From DATAEG01 sp963703085 (GTDB taxonomy: Bacteria; Actinomycetota; Actinomycetes; Mycobacteriales; Jatrophihabitantaceae), in the NCBI GenBank assembly GCA_963703085.1, contig OY969789.1:930001-994000 (forward strand): a stretch of 64,000 nucleotides of DNA. Reading direction: 5' to 3'. The stretch's first letter is position 1; each line of letters begins with the position of its first letter. The notes under the pieces were generated by a model that worked only from the letters and a program-made list of their open reading frames with translations, searched no databases and had not been told where the DNA came from. Position numbers and translations under genes: made by a program. Positions 35,052 through 43,568 of the stretch are shown in pieces.

Positions 35052-37139
35052 TCACCGCTGCAACAGGGTGGCCAGGTGCCCGGCGGCTTGGTCCGCGCCG
35101 CCCCGGCGCACGGTCCGATACGCCGGACGGCTGCCTCGCGCTGCCATCATCGCGGCGGCCAGATCGGTGGGCGTGGTGGCCGCGTAGTCCATCCGGATAC
35201 CGGCTCGGTAGTGATTGAGGCGATGGGCCACGAAGTGCTGCTGCTCCCAGTGGTGTGCCAACGGGAAGTAGATGAAGGGCCGTCGCGCGGCCACCAGCTC
35301 CATCGTGGTGGACAGCCCACCCTGCACGATCGCGACGTCCGCGCAAGCGAGGTGCGCGAAGAGGTCGGGAACGTATCCACGCTTGTCCATACCCTCGACG
35401 TCAGGCAGCTCGCCGGGATGCAGACGCGGGCCGGTGACCATCAGCATCCGGGCCTCGGGTTGTTGCTTGCGGACCAACGCGAACGCTTCCGCGGTCAGTT
35501 CCAATAGGTCGCGTCCGACGGTGGTGCCGCCCACGGCCGCGACGTACAGCGGAAAGCCGGAGCCGTGACCCAGCTCGGCACGCAGTGCACCCGGCCGGCG
35601 ATAGTCCGCCGGTTCGAACGGTACGACGTAGGGCACCGAGGTGAACCACTGCGCCGACCAATCCCGGATCCGGGGCAGCCCGGTGCCGAACGACGCGTCG
35701 GGCAGTTCGGCGAATTCTCCGATGAACACCGAGCGATCCCGGACGTACGGGTAGCGGGCCAGCTGCTCGATCATCTCGGCGTTGTAGTCCGCGCAGAGTT
35801 CTGCCTCCCGCGGATTCCGGTCGGCATCGACCGGCAGGAAGCCGATCACGTCGGTGAGGAACGCGTATGGGGCGATCTTCCGCTCAGGGTTCTCGTGCAG
35901 GAAGTGGTCGATCTCCCACGACTCGTCACCCACCCACAGGTCGTAAGGGGTCTCCCGAACGACGTCGTCGAAGAGCATGTAGTTCGCGCAGAAGATCTCA
36001 TCCATCCGCCGGAACGCGTAGAAGGCGTGCAGGTCGTGGTGGGTCGACTCGCCCTCCCAGTGTGCGGACTCCGAGGCGAGGTCGGCGCTGGCCGGATGAA
36101 TGATCTCCCCCGCTGCTTGCAGAACTGCCGTCACCGGAGGCTGCGCCCACCAGTGGATTTCTAGGTCGGGCACCTTGTCTCGCAGGGCCCGGGCGATGGC
36201 CAGGTCGCGCAGGACATGGCCCAGCCCGATCGGCGAGCACACCCACAAGGCACGGCGCTTGCGCTCCCGGGCGAACAGCCAGGTGGACTGCTGTGCAGCC
36301 GGACCGGCGTGCAGGTCGACGAACTCCTTGATGAGGGTGTTGACCACGACCGGGTGCCGGGCGTGCGGCAAGTGACCCGAGCCCTCCAGGACGACCAGGC
36401 GACCGCCGGTGAGTTCGGCGAAGCGGCGGCCTCGAGCCAGCGGCTGGCAGTGGTCGTCGGTGCCGTGCAGCACCAGCACCGGGCACTGCAGCGCCTCGCA
36501 GAGCGCGACCGCCTCGTCCTCCTGAGCCGGCCGCAACGGGGCATGCGTCCGTGCCGTGAGTGTCTCGGCATCGGTCTGCAACGACCAGCCGACCAGATCG
36601 TCGAATGCCTTGGACGAATAGGGCTCCGGCAGCAGCTCGGCGGAGTGATAGTCCACCCAGTTGCGGAAATCGCCGCGCCAGTTCTCATGATCGACCGGCT
36701 CCAGCGGGTACCCCGGCGGCGCGAGCGGGTGCACTCCGGGCGCGATGGCGACGAGGCCGCGCACCCGGTCGGGCTGCGCGGTGGCGAGCAGCAGCGACCA
36801 CTTGATGCCCGAGCACAGCGCGACCAAGAACGCCGAGACCGTCTTCGTTGCATCGAGGACCGCGGCGGCATCGGCTGCGCACACCTCGTCGGAGTATGCG
36901 GCGGCCCCGGCCGGCCGGTCGGATCGTCCGTTGCCGCGCGCGTCGCAGGTGATCACCCGGAAGTGCCGGGCCAGGTAGGGCACCTGCGCCTTCCACTGCT
37001 GGCCGTCGACGACCGGGAAGGTACCCATCATCAGGATCGTGACTGACGGGTTGGCAGCGGCCGAGGCGAAGACCTCGTAGGAGATGCGCACGCCCTCGTT
37101 GTCGGCAACGCCGGTCTCGTCCGGCTCTCGTGCTCGCAT
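35052..37139 (-). CDS. Alpha/beta hydrolase fused to a glycosyltransferase
   Basis: A 695-aa fusion. Residues 1-275 are an alpha/beta hydrolase: Ser110 in VALCSGIKW sits at the nucleophile elbow but lacks the usual flanking glycines, an acid lies in LHGTDDH (228-229), and His256 in GSGHLPH completes the triad. From about 295, RALWVCSPIGLGHVLRDLAIAR starts a GT-B glycosyltransferase of MGT/GT28 type, with the sugar-nucleotide region VAIVQGGLSTTMELVAARRPFIYFPLAHHWEQQ. The ATG at 37139 follows AGGGGG; upstream in-frame codons are not homologous. It lies downstream of a methyltransferase on the same strand. Product unknown; a tailoring and unmasking enzyme for a small molecule is possible. Confidence 0.85.
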   Translation of the reverse strand: MRAREPDETGVADNEGVRISYEVFASAAANPSVTILMMGTFPVVDGQQWKAQVPYLARHFRVITCDARGNGRSDRPAGAAAYSDEVCAADAAAVLDATKTVSAFLVALCSGIKWSLLLATAQPDRVRGLVAIAPGVHPLAPPGYPLEPVDHENWRGDFRNWVDYHSAELLPEPYSSKAFDDLVGWSLQTDAETLTARTHAPLRPAQEDEAVALCEALQCPVLVLHGTDDHCQPLARGRRFAELTGGRLVVLEGSGHLPHARHPVVVNTLIKEFVDLHAGPAAQQSTWLFARERKRRALWVCSPIGLGHVLRDLAIARALRDKVPDLEIHWWAQPPVTAVLQAAGEIIHPASADLASESAHWEGESTHHDLHAFYAFRRMDEIFCANYMLFDDVVRETPYDLWVGDESWEIDHFLHENPERKIAPYAFLTDVIGFLPVDADRNPREAELCADYNAEMIEQLARYPYVRDRSVFIGEFAELPDASFGTGLPRIRDWSAQWFTSVPYVVPFEPADYRRPGALRAELGHGSGFPLYVAAVGGTTVGRDLLELTAEAFALVRKQQPEARMLMVTGPRLHPGELPDVEGMDKRGYVPDLFAHLACADVAIVQGGLSTTMELVAARRPFIYFPLAHHWEQQHFVAHRLNHYRAGIRMDYAATTPTDLAAAMMAARGSRPAYRTVRRGGADQAAGHLATLLQR

Positions 37140-37294
37140 CACGCCCCCCTGACCGACGGACTCGCCGAATTCCCGCAGCACGACGTTGACGCGGACGGGT
37201 GCCCGGCCGGCGCAACGCACCCGGCTCCAGTGGCTACTCTCGCGCTTTCCGAGCCGGATCGCACCTGCCCGCGCAACGACGTCATCGTCGTGTG

Positions 37295-38350
37295 TCAGGG
37301 ACGGGCTTCGTAGACGATGTTGAACGGGGTCTCGCTGGCCCGGCGGAACCGGGTGAACCCGGCCTGAGTCACGAGCTCGCCGATCGCCCGTTCCCCGGCC
37401 TGGGCGCCGAGTGAGTAGCCGCCCCGCTGGGACAGGGCATTCGGTACGCAGAGGAATGTGGAGAAGTTGTAGTACACCCGACCCACCGGATTGAGGTTGT
37501 CGGTGACGTCGTTGCCGGCGAACGGTTCGACGATCATCCAGGTGCCGTCCGGGGCGAGCGCTTGGCGGATGTGCGTTGCCGCGCCGAGCGGGTCGCCCAT
37601 GTCGTGCAGGCAGTCGAACGAGGTCACCAGGTCGTATCCGGTGCCCGCGAACGTCTGTGCGGATGCGACCTCGAACGAAATCCGCTCTCCCACCCCGGCA
37701 TCGGCCGCCCGCTTGCGAGCCAGCTCGATCGATCCGTCGTGATAGTCGCAGCCGACCAGCCGCGAGTTCGGGTAGTTCTCCGCGAGCAGCACCGTCGATG
37801 CGCCCAGGCCGCAGCCCACATCGGCCACCTTCGCGCCGGCCTGCAACTTCTCTTCGACGCCGCCGAGCGCCGGGATCCAACTCGGCACGAGGTTTGCGTG
37901 GTAACCGGGCCGGAAGAACTGCTCACAGCCGAGGAACACCGCGTCGTCGTGCTCGTGCCAGCCGATGCCGGCGCCGGTGCGGAATGCTTCCGCGACCCGC
38001 TCTTCGGCCCGCAACGAGCCGAGCGCGAGCAGGAAGGCACCCGGTGCGTAGACAGCGCCGTCCGGATCGGCGAGAACGAAGGCCTGCTCTTCGGTGAGCG
38101 TGTAGGTTTCGCTCGCCGCGTCGTAGTCGACGTAACCCCCGGCGGCCTGGCCGCGCAGCCACTCCGCGATGTAGCGCGGGTCGCAACCGGTGCGACGGGC
38201 CAGGTCGTCAGACGTGCCCGGTGCGTCGACCAGTGCGCGATACAGCCCCAGCCGGTGTCCCACGACGACGCTCCCCGCGGCGATCGTCGCGCCCAGGTCG
38301 CCGACGAAGCGGCCCAGGAATTCGTTCAACTTGCCTTCGTCGAGTGCCAT
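37295..38350 (-). CDS. Class I SAM-dependent methyltransferase (Rv2258c-like)
   Basis: A 351-aa methyltransferase. An N-terminal winged-helix/dimerisation region (GHRLGLYRALVDAPGTSDDLARRTGCDPRYIAEWLRGQAAGGYVDYD) precedes a Rossmann domain with motif I VADVGCGLGAS at 175-185 and LVTSFDCLHDMGDP. This layout is shared with small-molecule O- or N-methyltransferases. AAGGGGGAA precedes the start at 38350. A 23-bp perfect inverted repeat lies 76 bases upstream. The methyl acceptor is unknown. Confidence 0.9.
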   Translation of the reverse strand: MALDEGKLNEFLGRFVGDLGATIAAGSVVVGHRLGLYRALVDAPGTSDDLARRTGCDPRYIAEWLRGQAAGGYVDYDAASETYTLTEEQAFVLADPDGAVYAPGAFLLALGSLRAEERVAEAFRTGAGIGWHEHDDAVFLGCEQFFRPGYHANLVPSWIPALGGVEEKLQAGAKVADVGCGLGASTVLLAENYPNSRLVGCDYHDGSIELARKRAADAGVGERISFEVASAQTFAGTGYDLVTSFDCLHDMGDPLGAATHIRQALAPDGTWMIVEPFAGNDVTDNLNPVGRVYYNFSTFLCVPNALSQRGGYSLGAQAGERAIGELVTQAGFTRFRRASETPFNIVYEARP

Positions 38351-38425
38351 GTTTCCCCCTTGGATCGGATGCGCCACTGCAGCTCAGTGGTGTGGCATCC
38401 GGTCTACGAGGTACCGGCTCGGCCG

Positions 38426-38448
38426 CCTATAGGGGGAATCCCTATAGG
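38426..38448. promoter_or_regulatory. Double CCTATAGG palindrome upstream of the methyltransferase gene
   Basis: CCTATAGGG-GGAAT-CCCTATAGG is a perfect inverted repeat whose two arms are themselves palindromic. It overlaps the last codons of the luxR-type gene and sits 76-98 bases before the methyltransferase start, a good operator position. The adjacent LuxR-family regulator is the natural candidate binder; not shown. Confidence 0.5.
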
Positions 38449-40769
38449 GGTGGTGGCAACCCTCGCGCGCTCGCCCACGCGGCGATGCCTGCCCGGCTCG
38501 GTGCGTGCAGCCGTTCCATGATGTTCCGGACGTGCAGCTCTGCCGTCTTCTCGCTGATTCCCAGCGCTCGTCCGATCTGCCGGTTCGTGTGACTGGCCGC
38601 GACGAGTGCTGCGACCTCGAGCTGGCGGGGAGTCAGTTCCACGGTGGATGGCTCATCAGTTGTCTCGACAGACGCTGCGTCGGTTACGACCTTCTGTGCG
38701 AGGGCGATCGCTGCGGCGCTGGGCATCGTTCGTCCGGCGTGCTGCCCGTCATCAGCAGCCACCTGGCCGAGGTTGCGGGACACGGCGTTGCCGAGCCGGC
38801 TCAGCCGGGCCTGTTCGGCCCCGGTCGGTGGGGCGGCCACCGTGCGGCGTTGCGTGTCCGCGGCGCCCAACAGCCGCGCCGCCGTACCTGCCGCGTTCCG
38901 GGCAAGCGCCACGTCGGCCAGCACTTCCAAGCATTGGGCGATACCCCGACGGTCGCCGACCACGTCGTGCAGGGCCAGCGCCTCGCCCAGGAGTCGAGCA
39001 GCTTCGTCGACCGCCCCACCCCGCAGCCGGACGGAAGCCAGTGCGCAGGCGGATACGGCAACTGCCCAGTCGTAGTCCAACGAACGGAACGTCGCGAGCG
39101 CTTCGCGTAGGTGTGACTCCGCGCCGATCAGGTCGTCTGACCCGCTTGCCAGGAGACCGAGGTCGTGCGCCGCCCATGCCGTGCCTCGGGAGTTGCCCGT
39201 CTGCTCGTAGATCGACTTGGCCGTCGCGTACAGCTCGGCCGCATCGCGGGGTCGGCCGCGCTGCAGTGCCACGTGGCCACGGAAGGCATTGGCGATAGCG
39301 AACCGGCGCAGGTCGTCGCGAGGCACGCTCAGCTGGGCCGACTCCGTCAGATACGTATCGGCCGCATCGAGGTCGCCGAGCCCGAAGGCCACCGCCCCCG
39401 CGGCGATCAGCGCGGCGGTGCGCGCATCCGGTGACGAACGGTCGTCCGCGGCGGCCGCGGAGACGACCTCGATCAGGCTCGCCGCGTCCGCGAGCGACCC
39501 GCGGGTGTACCAATACCAGCCGAGCACGCCGCCGAGCCACAGGGTGGCTTCTGTGTCGGTGCCGGCTTGGCTGGCCGCGAACGCTGCCAGCAGATCTCCT
39601 CGCGCGAGGCCGAGCTCGGCCCAGGTTGCGATTTCATCTCTCGTCCCGATGGTGGACTCCCAGCGGCGGGCCGTGGCGGCGAAATATCGGACGTGCCGGG
39701 CGGTGACCTCGGCGGTCTCGAGATGCTGCTGCAGTTGCTCGGCGGCGAACTCGCGCAGGCTCACCAGCATGGTGAACCGGGCCTGGCCGTCTTCGCCGTC
39801 GGCGCGGCGGATCAGGCTCTTGTCGAAAAGCGACTCGATCGCATCGAGGACGCCGCCGGCCGTCAGGTGGGCGGGATCGGCGGGATCGGCGCACACCGCA
39901 GCGGCCGCCTCGATCGTCCACGCGCCGGCGAATACCGACAGCCGTCGGAAGACCACCCGCTCCGCATCCGGCAGCAGGTCGTGGCTCCACGCGATCGCAC
40001 CGCGCAGATCCCGGTGCCGCCCGGGAGCGTCCCGCGAGCCGCCGATGAGCACCGCCATCCGATGCTCGAGCCGGAAGGCCAATTCGCTCGGCGTGAAGAT
40101 GCGCAACCGGGCCGCGGCGAGTTCGATCGCCAACGGGAGTCCGTCGAGTCGCACGCAGACGTCGGCGAGCGACCTGGCCGTCCGCGCAGACAACGCGACG
40201 TGCGCCGGCGCCCGATCGAGCAGCAACGCAATTGCCGGATTTTCTCCTAACCGGCTGAGATCCTCGACCTCACGGTCTGAGGGCATCTGCAGCGGCGGCA
40301 GCGCGAACTCCCGCTCCGCCGCCACCTGCAGCCGCTCTCTACTGGTAGCGAGGATGCGCAGCCGAGGGCACGCCGCGAGCAGGGCCCCGACCTCCGGCGC
40401 GGCGTCGAGCAGGTGCTCGCAGTTGTCCACGACGGCCAGCACGTCCCGATCGGCAACCGCCGTTGCCAGCCGGTTCAGTGCCGACTCACCGACCGACCGG
40501 TCGACGCCCAGCGCTCGAGCGATCTCGACGATGACCAGTCGCGCCTCGCGCAGCGGGGCAAGGTCGGCCCAGACCACACCGCCGGTGAACATCTCAGCGA
40601 CAGCGTCCGCCGCCGCCAACGCCAGCCGTGTCTTGCCCACCCCCGGCGGGCCGGTGACCGTGACCAGCCGGGTGCCCGGCGCCGCGACGGCATCCACCAG
40701 CGCAGCAAGTTCCGCCTCGCGGCCGACCAGAACCGTCGCCGGAGCGGGCGGTTCGATCACCGTGGCCAC
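38442..40769 (-). CDS. LuxR-family STAND regulator (ATPase, TPR-like, HTH)
   Basis: A 775-aa regulator. Walker A at residues 40-47 (GPPGVGKT) begins an NB-ARC-like ATPase with LAVVDNCEHLLDAAPEVGALL as Walker B. The central ~300 residues are helical TPR-like repeats with many Ala/Leu-rich helices. The C-terminal LuxR HTH is LTPRQLEVAALVAASHTNRQIGRALGISEKTAELHVRNIMERL. Start is GTG with AGGA eight bases upstream. It lies 71 bases after the efflux gene and 91 before the methyltransferase, all same strand, so it may be co-transcribed and control the group. Confidence 0.92.
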   Translation of the reverse strand: MATVIEPPAPATVLVGREAELAALVDAVAAPGTRLVTVTGPPGVGKTRLALAAADAVAEMFTGGVVWADLAPLREARLVIVEIARALGVDRSVGESALNRLATAVADRDVLAVVDNCEHLLDAAPEVGALLAACPRLRILATSRERLQVAAEREFALPPLQMPSDREVEDLSRLGENPAIALLLDRAPAHVALSARTARSLADVCVRLDGLPLAIELAAARLRIFTPSELAFRLEHRMAVLIGGSRDAPGRHRDLRGAIAWSHDLLPDAERVVFRRLSVFAGAWTIEAAAAVCADPADPAHLTAGGVLDAIESLFDKSLIRRADGEDGQARFTMLVSLREFAAEQLQQHLETAEVTARHVRYFAATARRWESTIGTRDEIATWAELGLARGDLLAAFAASQAGTDTEATLWLGGVLGWYWYTRGSLADAASLIEVVSAAAADDRSSPDARTAALIAAGAVAFGLGDLDAADTYLTESAQLSVPRDDLRRFAIANAFRGHVALQRGRPRDAAELYATAKSIYEQTGNSRGTAWAAHDLGLLASGSDDLIGAESHLREALATFRSLDYDWAVAVSACALASVRLRGGAVDEAARLLGEALALHDVVGDRRGIAQCLEVLADVALARNAAGTAARLLGAADTQRRTVAAPPTGAEQARLSRLGNAVSRNLGQVAADDGQHAGRTMPSAAAIALAQKVVTDAASVETTDEPSTVELTPRQLEVAALVAASHTNRQIGRALGISEKTAELHVRNIMERLHAPSRAGIAAWASARGLPPPL

Positions 40770-40840
40770 CAGCAGATCCTAGAAGGAGCAACCACAGAAG
40801 GACCGTTGCCGGAGCGAGCGGAGCCAGTCGCAACATCGAT

Positions 40841-42382
40841 CTAGCGAATTGCGGACAGTGCGGGTTCGGCCACTTGAGTCGCCGTGCTTGTGGTTGACCG
40901 GCGGCCTCGCATGACTCCGAAGGCCACTGGGATCGCTAACAGCCCACTCAGCCCACAGATCCACATGGCTACGGCAAATCCGCCGGTGAGAGCCGCCGGC
41001 GTCGACTGGCCACGGTGGACCAGAGTGTGGAAGTGCGAGGCCGCGACCGACGAAGCGACCGCCACGCCGATTACCCCACCGAGATTCTGCGTGGTGTTGA
41101 GCAGGCCCGATGCGACTCCGGCGTCGCGCTCGGCCACCCCGGTGAGCGCACCGATGGAGATCGGGATGAACGCGAACGCCGTGCCGACGCCGGCGACGAA
41201 GAACGGAGCGGCCAGATCGTGCCAGAAGGTCCCGTCCGCCGGGGCCTGAGCGGCCCACAAGATCCCGCCTCCGATCAGGGTCATCCCGAAGGCCATGACT
41301 GCCTTGGGCGACGTCTTGGTCACGATCCGCTGCGACAGCCCGGCGAAGCACAACGACGCCACCGAGGCCGTCATCCAGGCCGCTCCGGTGGCAATCGCAC
41401 TGAAGCCGAGCACCTGCTGCATGTAGAGCGTCCCGACGAAAACAAATGTGAAGAAGCTGGTGCCGAGCAGGAAGCCGACCGCGTTCGATCCGGCCACGCT
41501 GCGCAGCCGCAACAACCGCAAGGGCAGCAGCGGCGACTCGACCCTCGTCTCGACGAGCAGGAACACCGCGAGCAGCACCATGCCGATGACGATCATGATG
41601 AGGGTGCGCGGGCCGGTCCAGCCGACCTGCGGCGCCTGGGAGATGGCGTAGACGAGAACGAGCAGAGCGGCCGTGATCGAGACTGCACCGAACGGGTCGT
41701 ACCGCCGCGGGGCCGCGTCGGCCCGGCTCTCTGAGATCAGTCTGGGGGCGAGGGCCAATGCGATCGCGCCGATGGGGACGTTGAAGAAGAAGATGTACTC
41801 CCATCCGACGTACGTGGTGAGGATGCCGCCGGCGAGGAGTCCGACCGTCCCGCCGAGCGCGCCGACTCCGCCCCAGATGCCGAGCGCCTTGTTGCGTTCG
41901 GCACCCTCCGGGAACATGTTCATCACGATCGACAGCGCCGCGGGCAGGACGAGGGCGGCTCCGAATCCCTGCACTGCTCGCATCAGGATCAAGAACGTTC
42001 CCGAGGTGGCCAGGCCGCCGCCGAGCGAGGCGGCGGTGAAAACAAATAGACCGAACATCAACAGCCGGCGTCGTCCGAGTAGATCAGCGGCCCGGCCACC
42101 GAGTAGCAGGAAGCCGGCGAACGTCAGGCCGTATGCCGTGACCAACCATTGCAAGTCAGCCTCCGGGACCCGTAGCGCGCGACCGATGGTTGGCATTGCC
42201 ACATTGACGATCGTGAAATCCACCACCGTGATGAAGTAGGCCACCACCAGCAGGACGAACGCTCGCCATCTCCGGGCCGACGTGTGCACCGGCCGACTCG
42301 GGCCAGGCCGGGTCGCCGGATGAGCCGACCAGCTAGCGGCTGAACTCGCGCCGCCTCGTTCCGAACTCAGGACGTTGGGCAT
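40841..42382 (-). CDS. DHA2-family MFS drug efflux transporter
   Basis: A 513-aa, 14-helix major facilitator. Hallmarks are FITVVDFTIVNVAMPTIGRAL (helix 1), LLLGGRAADLLGRRRLLMFG (motif A) and LMRAVQGFGAALVLPAALSIV, as in QacA/EmrB-type proton antiporters. A strong AAAGGAGG precedes the ATG at 42382; an upstream in-frame ATG lacks one. Its promoter region carries the four phased TGCAACC palindromes, so it is probably repressed until a toxic ligand appears. The regulator is not obvious. Confidence 0.93.
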   Translation of the reverse strand: MPNVLSSERGGASSAASWSAHPATRPGPSRPVHTSARRWRAFVLLVVAYFITVVDFTIVNVAMPTIGRALRVPEADLQWLVTAYGLTFAGFLLLGGRAADLLGRRRLLMFGLFVFTAASLGGGLATSGTFLILMRAVQGFGAALVLPAALSIVMNMFPEGAERNKALGIWGGVGALGGTVGLLAGGILTTYVGWEYIFFFNVPIGAIALALAPRLISESRADAAPRRYDPFGAVSITAALLVLVYAISQAPQVGWTGPRTLIMIVIGMVLLAVFLLVETRVESPLLPLRLLRLRSVAGSNAVGFLLGTSFFTFVFVGTLYMQQVLGFSAIATGAAWMTASVASLCFAGLSQRIVTKTSPKAVMAFGMTLIGGGILWAAQAPADGTFWHDLAAPFFVAGVGTAFAFIPISIGALTGVAERDAGVASGLLNTTQNLGGVIGVAVASSVAASHFHTLVHRGQSTPAALTGGFAVAMWICGLSGLLAIPVAFGVMRGRRSTTSTATQVAEPALSAIR

Positions 42383-42403
42383 GTGTTGCCTCCTTTTGCG
42401 ATG

Positions 42404-42420
42404 TGCAACCGATGGTGGCA
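42404..42420. promoter_or_regulatory. TGCAACC palindrome, copy 1
   Basis: TGCAACCGATGGTGGCA is a 17-bp imperfect palindrome 22 bases before the efflux gene start, nearest to its ribosome site. It matches copies 2 and 3 at nearly all positions. Confidence 0.65.
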
Positions 42421-42435
42421 CGTCAGTGCCTGTTC

Positions 42436-42452
42436 TGCAACCGACGGTTGCA
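42436..42452. promoter_or_regulatory. TGCAACC palindrome, copy 2
   Basis: TGCAACCGACGGTTGCA is a 17-bp palindrome with perfect 7-bp arms. It lies 32 bases from copy 1 and 42 from copy 3, i.e. three and four helical turns. Confidence 0.75.
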
Positions 42453-42477
42453 CATTGATTCGTCGCAAGAACCGGAA

Positions 42478-42494
42478 TGCAACCGGTGGTTGCA
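42478..42494. promoter_or_regulatory. TGCAACC palindrome, copy 3
   Basis: TGCAACCGGTGGTTGCA is a 17-bp palindrome with perfect 7-bp arms, on the same helical face as the other copies. Confidence 0.75.
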
Positions 42495-42509
42495 GATAGA
42501 TCTCCACTG

Positions 42510-42526
42510 TGCTACGACTGGTTGCA
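42510..42526. promoter_or_regulatory. TGCAACC palindrome, copy 4 (degenerate)
   Basis: TGCTACGACTGGTTGCA keeps the right arm GGTTGCA and a diverged left arm. It starts exactly 32 bases after copy 3, repeating the copy 1-2 spacing. It lies 86 bases before the SRPBCC gene. Confidence 0.6.
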
Positions 42527-42611
42527 CACTCGGATCAGGACCGAGGACGGATGCGCTGCGAGAGACCCTGACTGCCAAGTCCCCGGCCGGCGCACGGAAG
42601 GATGTGAACCG

Positions 42612-43058
42612 ATGGCAACCTTGGGAATCGATCAGGAGATCCTGATCGAAGCACCGGCAGCGGTGGTGTGGCACACCATCACCGAGCCCGACCAGATGAG
42701 CAAGTGGTTTGCCGACCGAGTCGATCTCGTGGTGGAACCTGGAGCTCACGGCTACATGCAATTCGGCGACCAGGGCGGCCCGGTGGTCGTTGAGGTAGTC
42801 GACCCACCGGCTCGCTTCTCGTTCCGCTGGAACTACCCGCTAGACGAGGAGCCGGCCCGAGGCAATTCGATGCTGGTCGAGTTCACCCTCGTCTCCGAGG
42901 GTGATGAGCGGACTCGCCTTCGGGTGACCGAAAGCGGCCACGAGTTGCGCGACTGGCCCGAGGCGGAGAAGCAACGCTATGCCGACGAGCACCGGGAGGG
43001 CTGGTCGGAATTCCTGCAGCGCGCCGCTCACCTGCTGGTCGGGCGCCAGTCGGGATGA
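42612..43058 (+). CDS. SRPBCC-family AHSA1-type protein
   Basis: A 148-aa AHSA1/CalC-like protein. ILIEAPAAVVWHTITEPDQMSKWFAD is the typical start, with the cavity strands RFSFRWNYPL and TRLRVTESGHEL following and a C-terminal helix EGWSEFLQRAAHLL. GGAAGGA precedes the ATG. It overlaps arsR by four bases; AHSA1-ArsR pairs are common in actinomycetes and often linked to small-molecule tolerance. Divergent from the efflux pump across the palindrome array. Confidence 0.9.
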   Translation: MATLGIDQEILIEAPAAVVWHTITEPDQMSKWFADRVDLVVEPGAHGYMQFGDQGGPVVVEVVDPPARFSFRWNYPLDEEPARGNSMLVEFTLVSEGDERTRLRVTESGHELRDWPEAEKQRYADEHREGWSEFLQRAAHLLVGRQSG

Positions 43059-43405
43059 TGGCCGTGCCCGACGACGAGTTGTGGTCGGCCATCGCCGAGC
43101 CATCTCGACGCCTGGTCCTCGACGTCCTGGTGAGCAACGGCGAGGTGAGCGCCAGCTGGCTGGCCGAGCGGGTGCCGATCTCCCGCCAGGCCGTCTCCAA
43201 ACACCTGGGTGTTCTCGAAGAAGCCGGCTTGGTCAGCCGCCGCAAGCAAGGTCGAGAAGTGCTCTATCGGGTGGACGCCGATCGACTCGATCAGGCGTCC
43301 CGGGCACTGGCAGACGCGGCCGCCCAATGGGATCGCCGGCTCAAGACCATCAAGCGACTCGCCGAAGCCACGCACGCAGCAGCGCAGAAAAAGCCGCGGC
43401 GCTGA
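43055..43405 (+). CDS. ArsR-family winged-helix regulator
   Basis: A 116-aa regulator. The HTH is LWSAIAEPSRRLVLDVLVSNGEVSASWLAERVPISRQAVSKHLGVLEEAGLVSRRKQGREVLYRVD. No metal-binding cysteine pair (ELCVCDL-type) is seen, so a metal sensor role is unlikely. It is translationally coupled to the AHSA1 gene and is one candidate binder of the upstream palindromes. The 163 bases after it show nothing recognisable. Confidence 0.9.
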   Translation: MMAVPDDELWSAIAEPSRRLVLDVLVSNGEVSASWLAERVPISRQAVSKHLGVLEEAGLVSRRKQGREVLYRVDADRLDQASRALADAAAQWDRRLKTIKRLAEATHAAAQKKPRR

Positions 43406-43568
43406 GGCGTGCGCGTCGACCAAGGAAATTGTCTAGTCGGCTCAGCGCCTCTCGGCCGGATCCGCAGCGGAACGACTGGAACGGCTGCAGTCGCACGTCT
43501 CCGGTCGGCAGAGGCATCATCCATCCGGCCTGCCGCACGACGAGGCATCCGACCCCACTGCGCAGCGG

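Noticed and set aside
37140..37880. N-terminal extension of the hydrolase-glycosyltransferase frame
   Set aside because: It overlaps the methyltransferase gene on the same strand in another frame, has no homology look, and the ATG at 37139 has a good ribosome site where family similarity begins.
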